DNA of 64,000 bases. It comes from Apostichopus japonicus (taxonomy: Eukaryota > Echinodermata > Holothuroidea > Aspidochirotida > Stichopodidae). How positions within the stretch are numbered: position 1 is the first letter of the stretch; each line of letters begins with the position of its first letter. Shown here piece by piece: positions 25,485 through 37,589 of the stretch. Under the pieces are notes generated by a model. That model worked only from the letters and a program-made list of their open reading frames with translations. It did no database searches and was not told the origin of the DNA. The stretch spans positions 5,822,501-5,886,500 of the forward strand of contig NC_092569.1 of the NCBI RefSeq assembly GCF_037975245.1, given 5' to 3'. The translations under genes and the position numbers were made by a program.

Positions 25485-25885
25485 CAGTGGCGTGCGCAAG
25501 GAAGTCTTTGGAAAGCCACGCCCCCACCTTCCATCGTCATTCAACCGGAGAAAAATTAGATCACTGCTATAAGTACTTATAGTAGTATATAGTAGCACAA
25601 CCTTGCATATAGACCTAATTTATAGTCTAAATATACCACATAATGTACCATTTAACGTCATCATTGTTGTTCTCCTTTTTTGTGGGGTGGGGTGGGTTGG
25701 GGGGGCGTCACCATAACTCCATATACGGGAGTCTGAATCAATGACCCAGGGCATCAGTTCCCTCTTTACAAAATCATACATTCGCATTGGGTCCTCACAT
25801 CAGATCTCTACCTAAAACAGTCGGGGGGAAATTTTGATTTTTTTTTTCCCCGCTACCTACCTTTCAAATGCTGTGCACGCCACTG
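25485..25885. mobile_element. Probable hAT-type MITE without clear target duplication
   Basis: The ends CAGTGGCGTGCGC and GTGCACGCCACTG are inverted with one mismatch in 13 and resemble the CAGTGGCGGCG ends of the elements at 45.5, 59.0 and 61.6 kb. I see no matching 8-bp flanks. The interior contains a GGGGTGGGGTGGG run. No coding sequence. Confidence 0.6.
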
Positions 25886-26999
25886 AAGAAAAAGGCACTT
25901 CTTTGCTCTTTCTGTACAGAATGACTTTCCCATGCATGCACTGAGCAGTTATATCTATACTTAAGTATGTGTGTGTGTGTGGGGTGGGGGGTGGGGTGGA
26001 GGAAGGACTTATTATTTTGTGTTTATATTACTACTACTGCTCTCCAAGAAGTGATTTTCACACGTCATATCCATACACATTTCCTCATACTTTGTATTTG
26101 CCTTTTGAAATGACGTTTGAACCAAAAGAAAGAAAAAAGAGAGAAAAAATAATAATAAAGTGAACCGAACCAAAAGTTTCTATGACCCGTGAAATCTACC
26201 CACAGTTCCACTCACCCTTTCTATGTTAGTTCCTGATTCTTGTTCCTGGTTCTTTGTTTTGTCACTTGAAATGACGTGCGAACCAAAATATAGAGAGAAA
26301 AAGACCCCCCCCCCAAAAAAAAAAAAACAAATACAAATACAAAGGTGAAACTGATTTGAAGAGTTGCGAATTCAAATGATTATAAGAATATCATGTAAAA
26401 TTACATTAGTTGGGTCATCTTTTAGACTTGCGTATAAGCGTTACCACTGGCGGCAAATAACCTTGATTTCTATTGTCTAGAAGATTTACATACCCCACTA
26501 ACTTTAACTTCCGTAATCACATTTTTTGAAGGTATACTATATTCTACCCCCCAAATAGGCTATTTTCTTTCACACTGTTTAATGTTTCTTTTTTTATACT
26601 AAATATGTAATAGGTATTAAAATTCGGGGGAATAAGTTCTCTTGGCAAAGTGTGAACTTGTCCCCCTCTGTTGGGGAAAGTTGGGAATAGTTTTATTGTT
26701 GTTGGGGATAGCTTTATGTCTCAGACGTTTCAAGAAGTTAAAGGTGATGAAGGTCACAATAACATCCGTGTTTCAAAGTCAAGTAAGCATTCATTTATCA
26801 TGCAGATGCCAAATTGGGCGTATACAGGTTACAAACAATAGTTCGTGACGTCATCAGTTGTCCAGGGTTGGCGTTGCTAATACGCGTTTTCACAATTATT
26901 TTGAGGTTATTATAGCTTCCATATAGGGAAGGTGAGATATTGTAGTGCCTTTGCCAGTTAGGCCATATACAGCTATGCCAGTTGTCATGGTCATGGTTA
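25886..26999. other. Intergenic DNA, no recognised gene
   Basis: A short TG/GGGGTGG run near 25970, two related segments around AATGACGT(T/G)(T/C)GAACCAAAA near 26107 and 26270, and poly-C/poly-A near 26306. A 68-codon frame at 26642 encodes a hydrophobic stretch followed by basic residues, but starts with TTG and has no supporting splice pattern. Confidence 0.4.
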
Positions 27000-27430
27000 A
27001 TATTCCCAAGTAGCTATTCTCGGGGCGTCACCCATAGTGGGGTTCACCAGGGTGACCGGAAGTACATGACTGATGGAGGGGTCAAAACGTGGGTGTGTTT
27101 GTCTGTGTGTGTGTGTCCAAATTTGTGTCAAAAACATCTCCTAAGCGGCTGGGCCGATTGTCTATAAACTTGGTGGGGAAGTATCCCATGGTGAACCCTT
27201 GTGTCTCGCAAACCCTCGTAACTAAAGGCCAAAAAGGTAGAGGTTAAAGGTTAAATTGAGTGAAAATCGAGTTTATGCTGTACCTTGCAGGAGAAACATC
27301 GAATTGACATTAGACATTCACAGGTATAATGGAAATGTCAAGTACTATCAAAATATGTGATTGCCATGGGAGCCGAGGTCAAAGGTTACACATTGAACGA
27401 TCTGTAGGTGAACGTCTGTAATATTATAGC
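27000..27430 (+). repeat. Diverged dispersed repeat, second copy
   Basis: Same ordered blocks as 16190-16560, including the G/T-rich TGTGTGTGTC part, a GGGCCGATTGTC block and GAGGTCAAAGGTTACAC. Divergence is high, so it is an old copy. Confidence 0.5.
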
Positions 27431-27571
27431 ATACCATAGGTTAGTAGCAACACACTTTATGAGTCTTGCTTAACCATGCACATAGTCACATATCACAGAC
27501 CTCGAAATTCGGGCTATTTTACTAATCAAATGCCAATGAATTTCGCCGTTTGCCAAAAGAAGGAAAAAAGG

Positions 27572-27632
27572 GGAGGGGGAGGGGGAGGGGAGGGGGAGGG
27601 GGAGGGGAGGGGGAGGGGGAGGGGGAGGGGGA
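27572..27632 (+). repeat. (GGGGGA)n array
   Basis: About ten units of GGGGA or GGGGGA in a row, a G-quadruplex-prone purine tract. The open frames over it are artefacts. Confidence 0.95.
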
Positions 27633-27947
27633 AGTGTCATTTGTCTGCCAGTAGACATGAATAATCACTTGTTAAGTCATTTAACAATCATCGGTATATA
27701 TAAATTGGTATGATTTCCTAATCTTATTGGCCTATAAGTTCTGTGTTATTGCTTGTCATCAGCAAATATTCTTGAGCTGCTCCCATAAGCCATGTACAAT
27801 ATTGGAACCATGTGTGTTGTACTTCAGGAAAATGCCAATGCCAATTTGATTTTAGCCGTAGATTTTTTTGTAGCTCTGTGAAGCATTTTCTAGTAAGTGA
27901 TTAAAATCAGTCAACAAAACGTCGGACATGTCCCGATTAGAGCATGA

Positions 27948-28246
27948 ACGCTGCTTTCAGAGCATGGACACTGCTTTCAGAGCATAGACACTGCTTTTAG
28001 AGCATGGGCACTGCTTTCAGAGCATGGACACTGCTTTCAGAGTATGCACACTGCTTTCAGAGCATGGCCACTGCTTTAGAGCATGGACACTGCTTTCAGA
28101 GTATGCACACTGCTTTCAGAGCATGGGCACTGCTTTTAGAGCATGGACACTGCTTTCAGACCATGGATACTACTTTCAGAGCATGGACATTGTTTATAGA
28201 GCATGGACACTGCTTTTAGAGCATGGACACTGCTTTCAGAGCATCG
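27948..28246 (+). repeat. 20-bp minisatellite
   Basis: About 15 units of ACTGCTTTCAGAGCATGGAC with point variants and one single-base deletion near 28075. Because 20 is not a multiple of three, the frames cycle. The overlapping open frames are unlikely to be genes. Confidence 0.95.
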
Positions 28247-29561
28247 CCTCCATTTAGTGTGACTCTAACATGGTATTCCAAAAATTTCTCAGTGAAAAAA
28301 AACCCTACAACTTCATCTCATGGGATCCAGATGCCTATTGTGGTGACCCAATCAGTGTTTTACAAGTTTCATTTCTAGATACTTCTTCTCCCCATATATC
28401 ATTAAAAGCAAGAAGAGAAGAAATGTTGGTGAACATTGTGGAACATGTTGGCATCCATACATATCCATACATAGATGATAAGCTCGGGAGTATGCGGGTT
28501 AAATTTCCTTTTGTTCCCACTATACGTTGAATTCATTGGAACTGGGGAGGGAAGAAGAAACTAAGGCGCATATTGGCATCCGTATATAATTAATTCATTT
28601 CCTCATTTGTGTTGCTTTCACAAGTTTCCTCAATAACTATTATATTTTTTTCCCAGACGCATGCTTCATTCGCCAAAGAATACTTACTGCAGTCAGTTGA
28701 ACTTGGAGTTGAGCTCTGTTCATGAAATCTAAGCTCTAAATTTGATACTGATATAGTCTGAAAGTTAAAACTAATTGACTTCGAGAGTCCATTTCTGCTC
28801 CAGTTTATCATCTTCCCGTTCATCAGATTTCCGTAAGTATGCGTATTTTATTTCACAACACGCAAAGCATGTTTTTCTACGTTACTCTGTTCGTCGCAAG
28901 GGATACGGGGTGGGGTTCGCGTGCATGGGGTGGGTAGTGAGGGAGGTGAGAATAGAATGGTCAGGTATACATGCAGGTGCCATGTTTCACTCGCTTTGCA
29001 GTGAAAGGTAATCAAGGGATATTTATCCATGTTCTACCATGTCTAACCATGCACTTTCATTGCCCTTCCTCAAGTTAGGAAGACACTTTACATAACTAAT
29101 CTTTATTAAAAACAATGGAAATATATCCTCATACGTATTGCTTAATATAGTTTGAACGCCAGTCTTTTTTATTTAATCCCCCCCCCCCTATACAAGCAAA
29201 GCACCACCCCTCACCCTCCTCTGGGTCTTCCCCATGGGCTTTAAAATTAAAAGAAATTGGCCCTTCTTTAATTGTTGCTGCCCCTCCGACTCAGGCTCCG
29301 GGACTTACATCCTTACATTTGTAACGTTACAGGAAATATTTGCCTGTACAGCAGTGAACTTTCACTTACATGTTAAACATAGTGGATGTCATGTAATCGT
29401 GTCACCTTGGACTTAGTTCAAGTTCGAAGGAAATATCTCTGTTTTAGCCTCGGCCATATATTGCTTACTAGCTTAAAGTTTTCTAGTCTGACATTACGAC
29501 CAATGCCTTCTCACCCGAATTGACATCTTCAAATACCACACCCTTGGTCACTTACACAATA

Positions 29562-30781
29562 TAGACCAGGCTATGAATGAGCTAGGTATCACCTGGAAGG
29601 AGGATTTATCTCATGTGATTTTTCTAGACCAGAATTTCATAACGAATAAGAATATCTTGGGTAAAAGCCCAAAGCCTGAACGCACCCCCGAAAATGGGGT
29701 TCTTTCTTGGGAGGGGGGTCCATTTTTTTAAGGAAAAAACACCAGAGGTTACATTTACACACAAATAGGATAAAATGTGGTTTTTCTAGACCATTATTTT
29801 CATAAGGAATAAGAATAACTTGTGTTAAAAGCTCAAATCCTGAACGCACCCTCCGAAAAGCATTTTTCGGGGATGGGGGTCCACTTTTTAAAGAAAAAAA
29901 TCCATAAGTTCCATTTACACACAAATAAGATAAAACAAACTCTTATTAACCTCAAAATTTAAACCCAGTTAGTAAATTAAGCCTTATATAAAGGACCCCC
30001 TGTTTAACCTTAACTGCACGGGGGGGGGGGGGGGGAGCATTATGACATATTTTGACACGGATTTGAACCGTTTGAGATATGAACTAGATTCTTTCATGAC
30101 TTTTCCCCAGGTCTTGCGCACATTTTGACACCATTTTTGTCGCATATAGGACCCCTGTAGGGTGAGTTATGTACCAATTTGTGATGACGTCACAGAATTT
30201 TTTTTCAATTTTTACATTGACTTGTGTACAAAAACGTTAGTTTAAATAGGATACAAACACTCTAACTTGGGACAAATTTAAAAGTCTGTCTGCTTTGAAG
30301 TACATAACAACTATGCTTTCTTAATCTACATCCAATATATAAGGCTTAATTAACTAACTGGGTTTAAATTTAATGAGGTTAATAAGAGTTTGTTTTATCT
30401 TATTTGTGTGTAAATGTAACTTATGATATTTTTTCCTTAAAAAATGGACCCCTCCCCCCTCCCGAAAAGGTTTTTTTTTCGGTGGAGGGTCCATTTTTGC
30501 GTTCAGGATTTGGGCTTTAAACACAAGATATTCTGATTCCTTATGAAATTATGGTCTAGAAAAACCACATTTTATCCTATTTGTGTGTAAATGTAACCTC
30601 TGGTACTTTGTTTCCTAAAAATTGCCCCCCAGAATGAACCCCCCCCATTTTCGGGGGTGCGTTCAGGCTTTGGGCGTTTTACCCAAGATATTCTTATTCC
30701 TTATGAAATTCTGGTCTAGAAAAACAACATGATATAAATCCTCCTTCCAGGTGATACCTAACTCATTCATAGCCTGGTCTA
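29562..30781. mobile_element. Foldback element of about 1.2 kb
   Basis: Inverted arms of roughly 430 bases (about 29562-29993 and 30337-30781) begin TAGACCAGGCTATGAATGAG. Each arm is an internal tandem duplication of a unit of about 190 bases that includes GCGTTCAGG, GGTCCATTTTT and TTACACACAAATA. The loop (about 30000-30336) carries a 16-base poly-G. Direct flanks beyond ATA are unclear, so the superfamily is open. No coding sequence. Confidence 0.8.
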
Positions 30782-30819
30782 ATACGACAAATCATCCGAC
30801 GTATCCGCTTCATGGGGAA

Positions 30820-31020
30820 TTCCCTGCCAGGGTTCAACCACAAACCGGGCATACGATACTATATCTATATAAGTTACATTGCAGGTCCCCATATATAGGC
30901 TACACCCGGGTATAGAAAGGTAATGAAGATAACGGGCCTTTGCCCAAGGATACAGTGACCGAACCTGGCAATCATTTAGATAGTCAAGTCCATTGCCTTA
31001 ACTTCTATTATTTTAGTCAT
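30820..31020 (-). repeat. Diverged SINE fragment
   Basis: It keeps blocks of the SINE at 40683-41082, including CCACAAACCGG, GGTAATGAAGATAACGGGCC, TTGCCCAAGGA and TCAAGTCCATTGCCTTA, but the A-box end is lost. Confidence 0.6.
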
Positions 31021-31969
31021 GCTGAACGATCCCTTTCAATGAAAAATTATAAATTGTTAAGTTTGATCGGTGGCACATCAAAGATCTTCGAGCTTTTCCC
31101 TTATAATGTATCAATTTGAGGATTTCAGTTTTACATTTTCTGGAATGTTTCTGATTATTCTCTGACGTCATAATAACTATATTTTACTATAGGAGTTTTC
31201 GCACAAGAACTGGTGTGTAATGGTGCAGTACAGAGGCTATTTATTAGTTGTTACACGTTATATATAACCAATGTTAGATACCGGTTATATAGTATTTTTC
31301 CGTTCGAGATTTATCTTTGTAAAATTGATGACCATTAAAATAACGTCGGTGTGTATAGATTACATTCTTTCTGTCACGCGGTTAGTATAGATGAATAAAC
31401 CTGTTAAATGTCATAGGCTCATCAGTGAATATATCTAGCATATCGTCCGCTTCAAAGGATCAACACAACATTTTAACAGGAAACAATATCTTGTTTCGAT
31501 GGCTGTCACAATGAATGACTATATAGCCTGTTCGTCGAACATAACTGTTGCCTGTTTTGTTTATTTAAAGAGCTGTGTTGTTTATATGAAATGAAAACAA
31601 ACAAACCTGTTTTTCATTGTTACCTGAGATCACTCAAACTTAAGTCGTTCGAGAAAGGTGGGGGGGGGGGGAAGGGAGTGTCCCATTCCCTTTGAGAAAT
31701 TTGATAAAATCTAGTGTGCTTAGGTTCAAAATTATGCGATATAATATTTGCAAATTTTTGAACGATTTTGAAGAATTTTCGACTGTTTAGGCTGTACCGC
31801 ACATACATATTATATATGTAAATGTACTGTACACAAGGAAGTTTGGTCATATTGTCTGTCGGAGGTAATTAGAGAGACTCATTTCCCTTAGTTATTTGCA
31901 GGAGGGCTCCACCCTTTAGAAGCATACATGGTTACTGGGAATTAAACCTATATGAGCTAAAGAAAACTG

Positions 31970-32070
31970 TGTTAAGGTGTAGACAGCCTCATAAATAATA
32001 ATAATAATAAATAATAATATGATAATTATTATTATTATTATTATTACTATTATTATTATATTACTACTCC
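31970..32070. repeat. (TAA)n/(TTA)n palindromic microsatellite
   Basis: A TAA run followed by a TTA run, able to fold back on itself. Confidence 0.9.
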
Positions 32071-32389
32071 TCTTTTGTCCTCCGTTTATTTATCGATTAT
32101 CATTAATGTGATCAGAAACTTGCACATGATCTGTAACATCAATTCTTCATTTTTTCAGTATATTACACGGAACAACACTTTGCGAGTACATGTACAAGTA
32201 GCAAAACAGATAGGGTTAAGGAAAGATAATCGAAAAAAGCCTAATTGAATAAATCAGGAAATAAGGAAAAGGCTTTCCACATCTGCACAAAGGTAACTTT
32301 ATGGTTTCCTAATCTGCAAGTTCTTAAATAGTTGAACCTTTCAATAGTAATTATGAATTCGATAATTGGATTTCGTTCATTTTGTTTGC

Positions 32390-33110
32390 AATCATATATA
32401 AAGTTTGTCATATGAAGTATCAGAAAATTGTAGGGATGTCCCTTCCCGTTGTTGTAACCAATAAAGATAACCTGCTTTGAAAAAAAAAAGAATTACCATA
32501 TTTTGAACATCTAAACTAAAAGAGGCAGTAACGGGACATTTCCAAAACGAGTGCTCAATATTCTCAGTTTCAATGTTACAAAAAGTACAAAGATCGGAAT
32601 CACTTTTACCCATCAATGAAAGAAGCCTACAATTCATTATGTATAAATTTGAATTGAAAAAAAATAGAAGTTTAGCCTCAGAGACAGTGAAACACCGCAT
32701 TTGAAAAAAAAAAAAAAAAAACGATGACAGTCTTTGAAGGTAAATTGGTGAAGGTCGCATTCCACTTTTCAATTGCGGTTGGTATGCCCGACAGACGAAT
32801 TGCGCTTAAAAACTACCGTAGTTGAGAGACTGTTGAGAGAACTTCATTTAATAAAATGATGTTGTCATGATCAATATAATTTCTAACGCCAGCAGCCCCT
32901 CTCCAACTCTTCGGGATATATACTATCACTTAAAACCCCAATATAGGAGTAAAAGGAAAACGCTTAATATGGAATTTACGCTTGAAACACTCAAACGGAA
33001 GAGGTCTCCCGCCATTATCAAAAAGGTCCCCAACATAATAAAACATTCTTCATCAGTAAATTCTTATTCAAAATGATATTATTGTTAACACGTATGTGGG
33101 AATAATTTGA
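32390..33110 (-). mobile_element. LINE remnant, C-terminal part of an L1/Tx1-like ORF2
   Basis: On the minus strand, 32392-32700 encodes LMGKSDSDLCTFCNIETENI followed by EHSFWKCPVTASF. This is the zinc-knuckle-like region (C-x2-C, then H and C) found after the reverse transcriptase in L1/Tx1-type elements. Farther upstream on the same strand, at about 32930-33010, LPFECFKRKFHIK in another frame continues the match. Stops and frameshifts show that it is dead. The reverse transcriptase and endonuclease are absent. Confidence 0.75.
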
Positions 33111-33724
33111 TTTCCAAAGTTACTATTTCGGGTTCATGAAAGAAATTTCACACCACGCTCATTTCTATATATAGCGCCCACTTCTATAGAAACTATAAGC
33201 AGTGGCGCTTTACAAAAAAAAACAAAAAAACCCCCAAAATCAGTACTAGTGAATTGCAACCCGGAAAAGATGTGTTTTAAGTTGCTCCTAAAACTCGTGA
33301 AAACAAAACCCCACCTCATACAGGTAAATAAATAACAACTGTACCATACTACAAAGTCTCGGGTGGACTTCATTTATACACTTTACTTTGTAAAAACCTC
33401 TTACCAAACCAAAAGCAGAGTTTGAAGTTTTCCCTTTATTCATGTATGTCCATGTTCACCTCACTGGTAGTCCCTGGTCAAACAGAATCGTTCTGCCTTG
33501 TAGTCTAAATCAAAGTATTGTTTCTTGTTTCGACGGAGCTTCGCCCGCGTCTTTATTTATGTGGGTACCCAGGGAAAACCAGAATTGCGAGGATTTGAAT
33601 TAATGAGTTAATAAACTTGATAACTTATGCAGGTCGCAGTTCTTAAATTCCATCTCTGCTCCAATTCTTTCTACATCAGACGCAAGACTGGTGTAGTTGT
33701 TTATGTCTATTATTCTTCTTACAG

Positions 33725-35699
33725 TGTTATCTTGTGTGGGACCAGGTATTATAACAACCCGACATTATTCTTGGTTTTGTGAATCTTGAATCTGGACTTC
33801 AGAGGTTGAAGCAAAATGGCAGGTAAGGAATCATAATACACGTCTTATAGAATATTTATATTTAATATTAGCATTCGGTCTAGTAAATATATAAAAGTAT
33901 TTTATATAATATATAAAAGAAAACAAATGATATTGCTCTACCATCTTTACAATGTGTTGCTCTACTTCCATTTTGCTCTTCGAGTAAGTTTGTTTATTTC
34001 TACCCCTCAGGTGGCTTTACTAAGCTCACGATGTGGTCCCTCTATATAGTTGAGACTAGTGGAACACTATAGTAGTTGTAACTCAGAGTTTCACGCGTTG
34101 AGGGATCATCAGACAACTCTTGTTTGCGAGTAGTTTAAAAAAAAAATTGTCGAGGCCCGATGAAAATGATATATATGAAAATATAAAACAGTTGAAACAT
34201 TGTTTATGACTTGCTTTGTGAAAGTGACCACAAAAATAAGCAATGGCATGGCTGACCATCTGTAACTTTCCCTGGACATGACATGAGACTACTGTATCAG
34301 TGTATGTGTTAGTATTGTTAACAAGTTAAAGGTAACGCTTGGTACTGACAGTTATTATTATTATCGATCGATTACTGAGTGTCCGACTTGCAGCTTTCAC
34401 TGGTCTGGTCTCGAGAATTATCAATTTTTGGGGACTAAAAATTAATCCAATAAACTTCCTGTTGTTTATTTCAGTTTGTTGTTTTCCATTTTGGTTACAC
34501 CTATCGTGTATCATTTAGTTTTAGAGATTAGTATCAAATTAGTTTCGAGCTGGTGAACAGAACTGTTCCTTAGGACATACTTGTAACAGTGCACTTGATA
34601 ATTCTACTGTGATGTTTAACATTAGGCTTTTGTTGATTGGCTCACAAGTTAATAGTAAGCCTATCGTATAAAGGCAGTGAGCAAATGAGCCACTCGCCAA
34701 AATGTCGAGCGTAATGCATTTTTTGCTCGCCAGTCGCAAAAATCTTGTCGCCATTGGCGAGTTGGTGACCGTATATATATAAATCTAGATATATAAATCT
34801 ATATATATCTATATATATATATGTGTATATATGTGTATATATGTGTATATATATAAATCTATATAAATCTATATAAATCTATATAAATCTATATAAATCT
34901 CTATAATTCTCTATAATTCTCTATAAATCTCTATAATTCTCTATAATTCTCTATAATTCTCTATAAATCTATATAAATCTATATAAATCTCTATAATTCT
35001 CTATAAATCTATATAAATCTATATAAATCTATATAAATCTATATAAATCTATATAAATCTATATAAATCTATATAAATCTATATAAATCTATATAAATCT
35101 ATATAAATCTATATAAATCTATATAAATCTATATAAATCTATATAAATCTATATAAATCTATATAAATCTATATAAATCTATATAAATCTATATAAATCT
35201 ATATAAATCTATATAAATCTATATAAATCTATATAAATCTATATAAATCTATATAAATCTATATAAATCTATATAAATCTATATAAATCTATATAAATCT
35301 ATATAAATCTATATAAATCTATATAAATCTATATAAATCTATATAAATCTATATAAATCTATATAAATCTATATAAATCTATATAAATCTATATAAATCT
35401 ATATATATATAAATGCAAATCGTAATGAGTTGGAAAATCAAGAACAGTGAAAAAACTTTCAGCCTCCACCGGGATTCGAACCACGGGCCTCCCGCTCTGT
35501 ACGCGGACACCCTAACCACTGGGCTATGGACGCTGATTGTATGTCCAGAGGTTCGAAACCGGTAAGGAAGATCGCAATTCCACTGTAGGCGTTTGTCACC
35601 TATATCGAACAATACTAGTTCTGTTTTTGGTGACATATTTTGCACTACTCTAGAGATCAAACTGATGCTATCCAACTCGAAAATCATTTGTGATTCTTT

Positions 35700-35741
<42 letters not shown>

Positions 35742-35744
35742 TGA

Positions 35745-35815
<71 letters not shown>

Positions 35816-37331
35816 TTTATATATATAGATTTATATATATACGGTCACCAACTTTTTCCCGACTTGCATTACCAGCAATGTTTACGTACGGCACTACTTC
35901 ACATGCGTGCACCATCACTGTCATAAATTTCCTGATATGCATTGTGTATACTTTAGTTTATATTTACTGCTTGGACTTCAAAGGATGCATTTTGGTTCAA
36001 AAAATATCAGGTGACATTTCAAGTCACAGCCGGTGTGTTATTACAAACGTTTCCTGCAGGTTATTAACATAGTAGTTAATATAACGTTGAGATGGAATTT
36101 CCCTCGTCATACAATATCTATGCTTACATTGTATGTAAAAGCAGGAGATGATGGCTTGTAACATTACATTCAAAGCAGGCTCTCGGTCTACGATCTTGAC
36201 ATGGGTTTGAGTTTGAGTTTTACTTTACTTTCGTGTCCTTATAAGGAGGTATGGGAATACTGAAACAACTACATACGACAAACAATCATGGGTGTGGAAA
36301 GAAATACAAAAATCATACTAAGAGTGACGATAAATGTTTAATCGGAAATATTAAGAAACGATTTCTTTTAGGAGGGAGGTAATTAATTACTGCCAGTATC
36401 AGCTCATAACAGGTGGTGTGCTGGGCAGGGGGGGGGGGGAGCAGGGGAGAAGTGGTAGATAAACCAAAGATGAAAGCAACACAGATATTTCAAGCAAGGT
36501 GCGATTAGGTTACCGATATTATTACATTATTAAGCAACATATAAGAAACTTATCTTCTCACTTGTGAATTAAATAAATGGATAGAATTGGGCACAAATGA
36601 GTATCTGTAGCGGGCCCTAAGTGTACCAGGTGGACATAAACGCAGTATCGAGCGGTTGTGATTGTAGTGCTCAAACAGAAGGTGCGTTGGGTCTTGCATG
36701 ATTTGTTTCAATTTATTGCAGACTCTCTCATGATACAAGCACCCCAACGAAGGTAAGTGAGCACCGATTATCCGCTGAGCAACTTTCCTACATTGCTCAA
36801 GCATCTCTACATGATCTCTTTGTACATATTGTTAATGAATAGGCAATGCATTTATCTTCCGCCCTCTTTTAAGTGATTTATGCGCAAGCAGTTCATTCCA
36901 CGCATGTGCGGTATGACGTCTCTTTTGTTCTCTCTACAGAAATGCTGCCCTGGTGGGTATTTCTTGTGATGATAGTCTGTTTCATATTTTTGCAGTATCT
37001 TGTCAGATGTTGCATTAAAGAATATTGTTGCAAGAACAAGAGACAGAATCAAATCATAGCTTCGACTAATGCGAGAAACGACGACGACTTAGAATCAAGC
37101 CCAGAAACGGTAGAGGCCGCCGACGCCCCACCTGCTTACACAGAGGTCATTTCAGACAAGGATAAAATCTATTTACCGTGCATAATATCCGACGAACTAC
37201 CTCCGCCCTCGTATGAAGCTGCTCTTGCTTATGATTCGATGAGAAACCAACAAATTGTAGACGAAACGAGAACAGAACGTGTCATTTATACATTGCCAGA
37301 TATGACGTCATTGAATGAAGGAAATATATGA
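33725..37331 (+). CDS. Small single-pass membrane protein with two cytosolic PPxY motifs (predicted two coding exons)
   Basis: Terminal exon 36940-37331 follows TTCTCTCTACAG and opens in phase 1. The predicted partner, 33725-33822, has acceptor TATTCTTCTTACAG, the first ATG in the exon at 33816 in good context (GCAAAATGG), and donor ATGGCAG|GTAAGG, leaving one base. Joined, they give 132 residues: an almost absent ectodomain, a helix at about 5-24 starting MLPWWVFL, a Cys-rich inner border ([13 protein letters not shown], possible palmitoylation), and a tail with PPAYTEVIS (PPAY 66-69) and PPPSYEAAL (PPSY 91-94). Two spaced PPxY sites are typical of adaptors that recruit multi-WW-domain ubiquitin ligases, which is inference. 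Layout, intron phase and motif context match the gene at 20320-21577. The 3.1-kb intron is packed with repeats. The tail exon is secure; the short N-terminus needs transcript support. Confidence 0.65.
34851..35400 (+). repeat. Decamer array (ATATAAATCT), 55 units
   Basis: Fifty-five successive 10-base units, with no insertion or deletion in the array. Most are ATATAAATCT; a patch at about 34901-35000 carries CTATAATTCT or CTATAAATCT variants. It is preceded by TA-rich sequence and TATATGTG units from about 34770 and ends in TATATATATA. It lies in the intron of the second PPxY gene. Confidence 0.97.
35413..35704 (-). repeat. tRNA-bearing repeat, copy with the best tRNA-like part
   Basis: On the minus strand it reads through AAACAGAACTAGTATTGTTCG and CGCCTACAGTGGAATTGCG to a tRNA-like segment at about 35463-35535. 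That segment has A box TAGCCCAGTGGTTAGGG, a 5-bp stem TCCGC/GCGGG around loop GTACAGA, and B box GGTTCGAATCC. The ends do not form a good acceptor stem, so it is a tRNA-derived part of a repeat. It is flanked by (TA)n on one side and the decamer array on the other. Confidence 0.85.
35706..35838. repeat. (TA)n microsatellite
   Basis: Two long TA runs split by CATGAG, then two ATAGATT units. It directly abuts the tRNA-bearing repeat. Confidence 0.95.
36545..36820 (-). mobile_element. LINE 3'-end fragment
   Basis: The minus-strand frame encodes [20 protein letters not shown], then [30 protein letters not shown] and a stop. This matches the region after the reverse transcriptase in invertebrate non-LTR retrotransposon proteins. 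Only this last part is present; it sits in the intron of the second PPxY gene, antisense to it. Confidence 0.7.
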
Positions 37332-37589
37332 ACCAATTCGGTTTTGTGAATATAGATGTATGTATATATCCCAAGGACTGATGCTATACTGCGTGGGGCT
37401 ATTCTGGATTTACGCCACACCAAAGACGGTGGCGAATGGATGATGCTACTTCAGATGTCTATACTTACTTTGGAGTTAGGCCAACTAACATGCAAATGTA
37501 TTGCCATATATTAAGGTTACACTATATATATTTCTGTTTACTAATGGTTGTCTTATTACAATAAGATTGATAATAAGGATGGTCATATC

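Noticed and set aside
26642-26848. Possible third small membrane protein (LGIVLLLLGIALCLRRFKK)
   Set aside because: The frame starts with TTG, lacks a PPxY tail, and splice sites around it do not give a consistent exon.
27948-28246. Regular repeats that might suggest a CRISPR array
   Set aside because: Units are contiguous without unique spacers, and the genome is eukaryotic; the same holds for the decamer array at 34851-35400.
28004-28257. Overlapping open frames of 71-77 codons encoding repeats such as HCFQSMDTAFRAW
   Set aside because: They arise from the 20-bp minisatellite, which stays open in several frames.
35463-35535. tRNA gene candidates here and at 16050, 22478, 24720, 40990, 44461 and 45150
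   Set aside because: A and B boxes are present in several, but acceptor stems do not pair, and the copies recur inside dispersed repeats; they are SINE or repeat parts.
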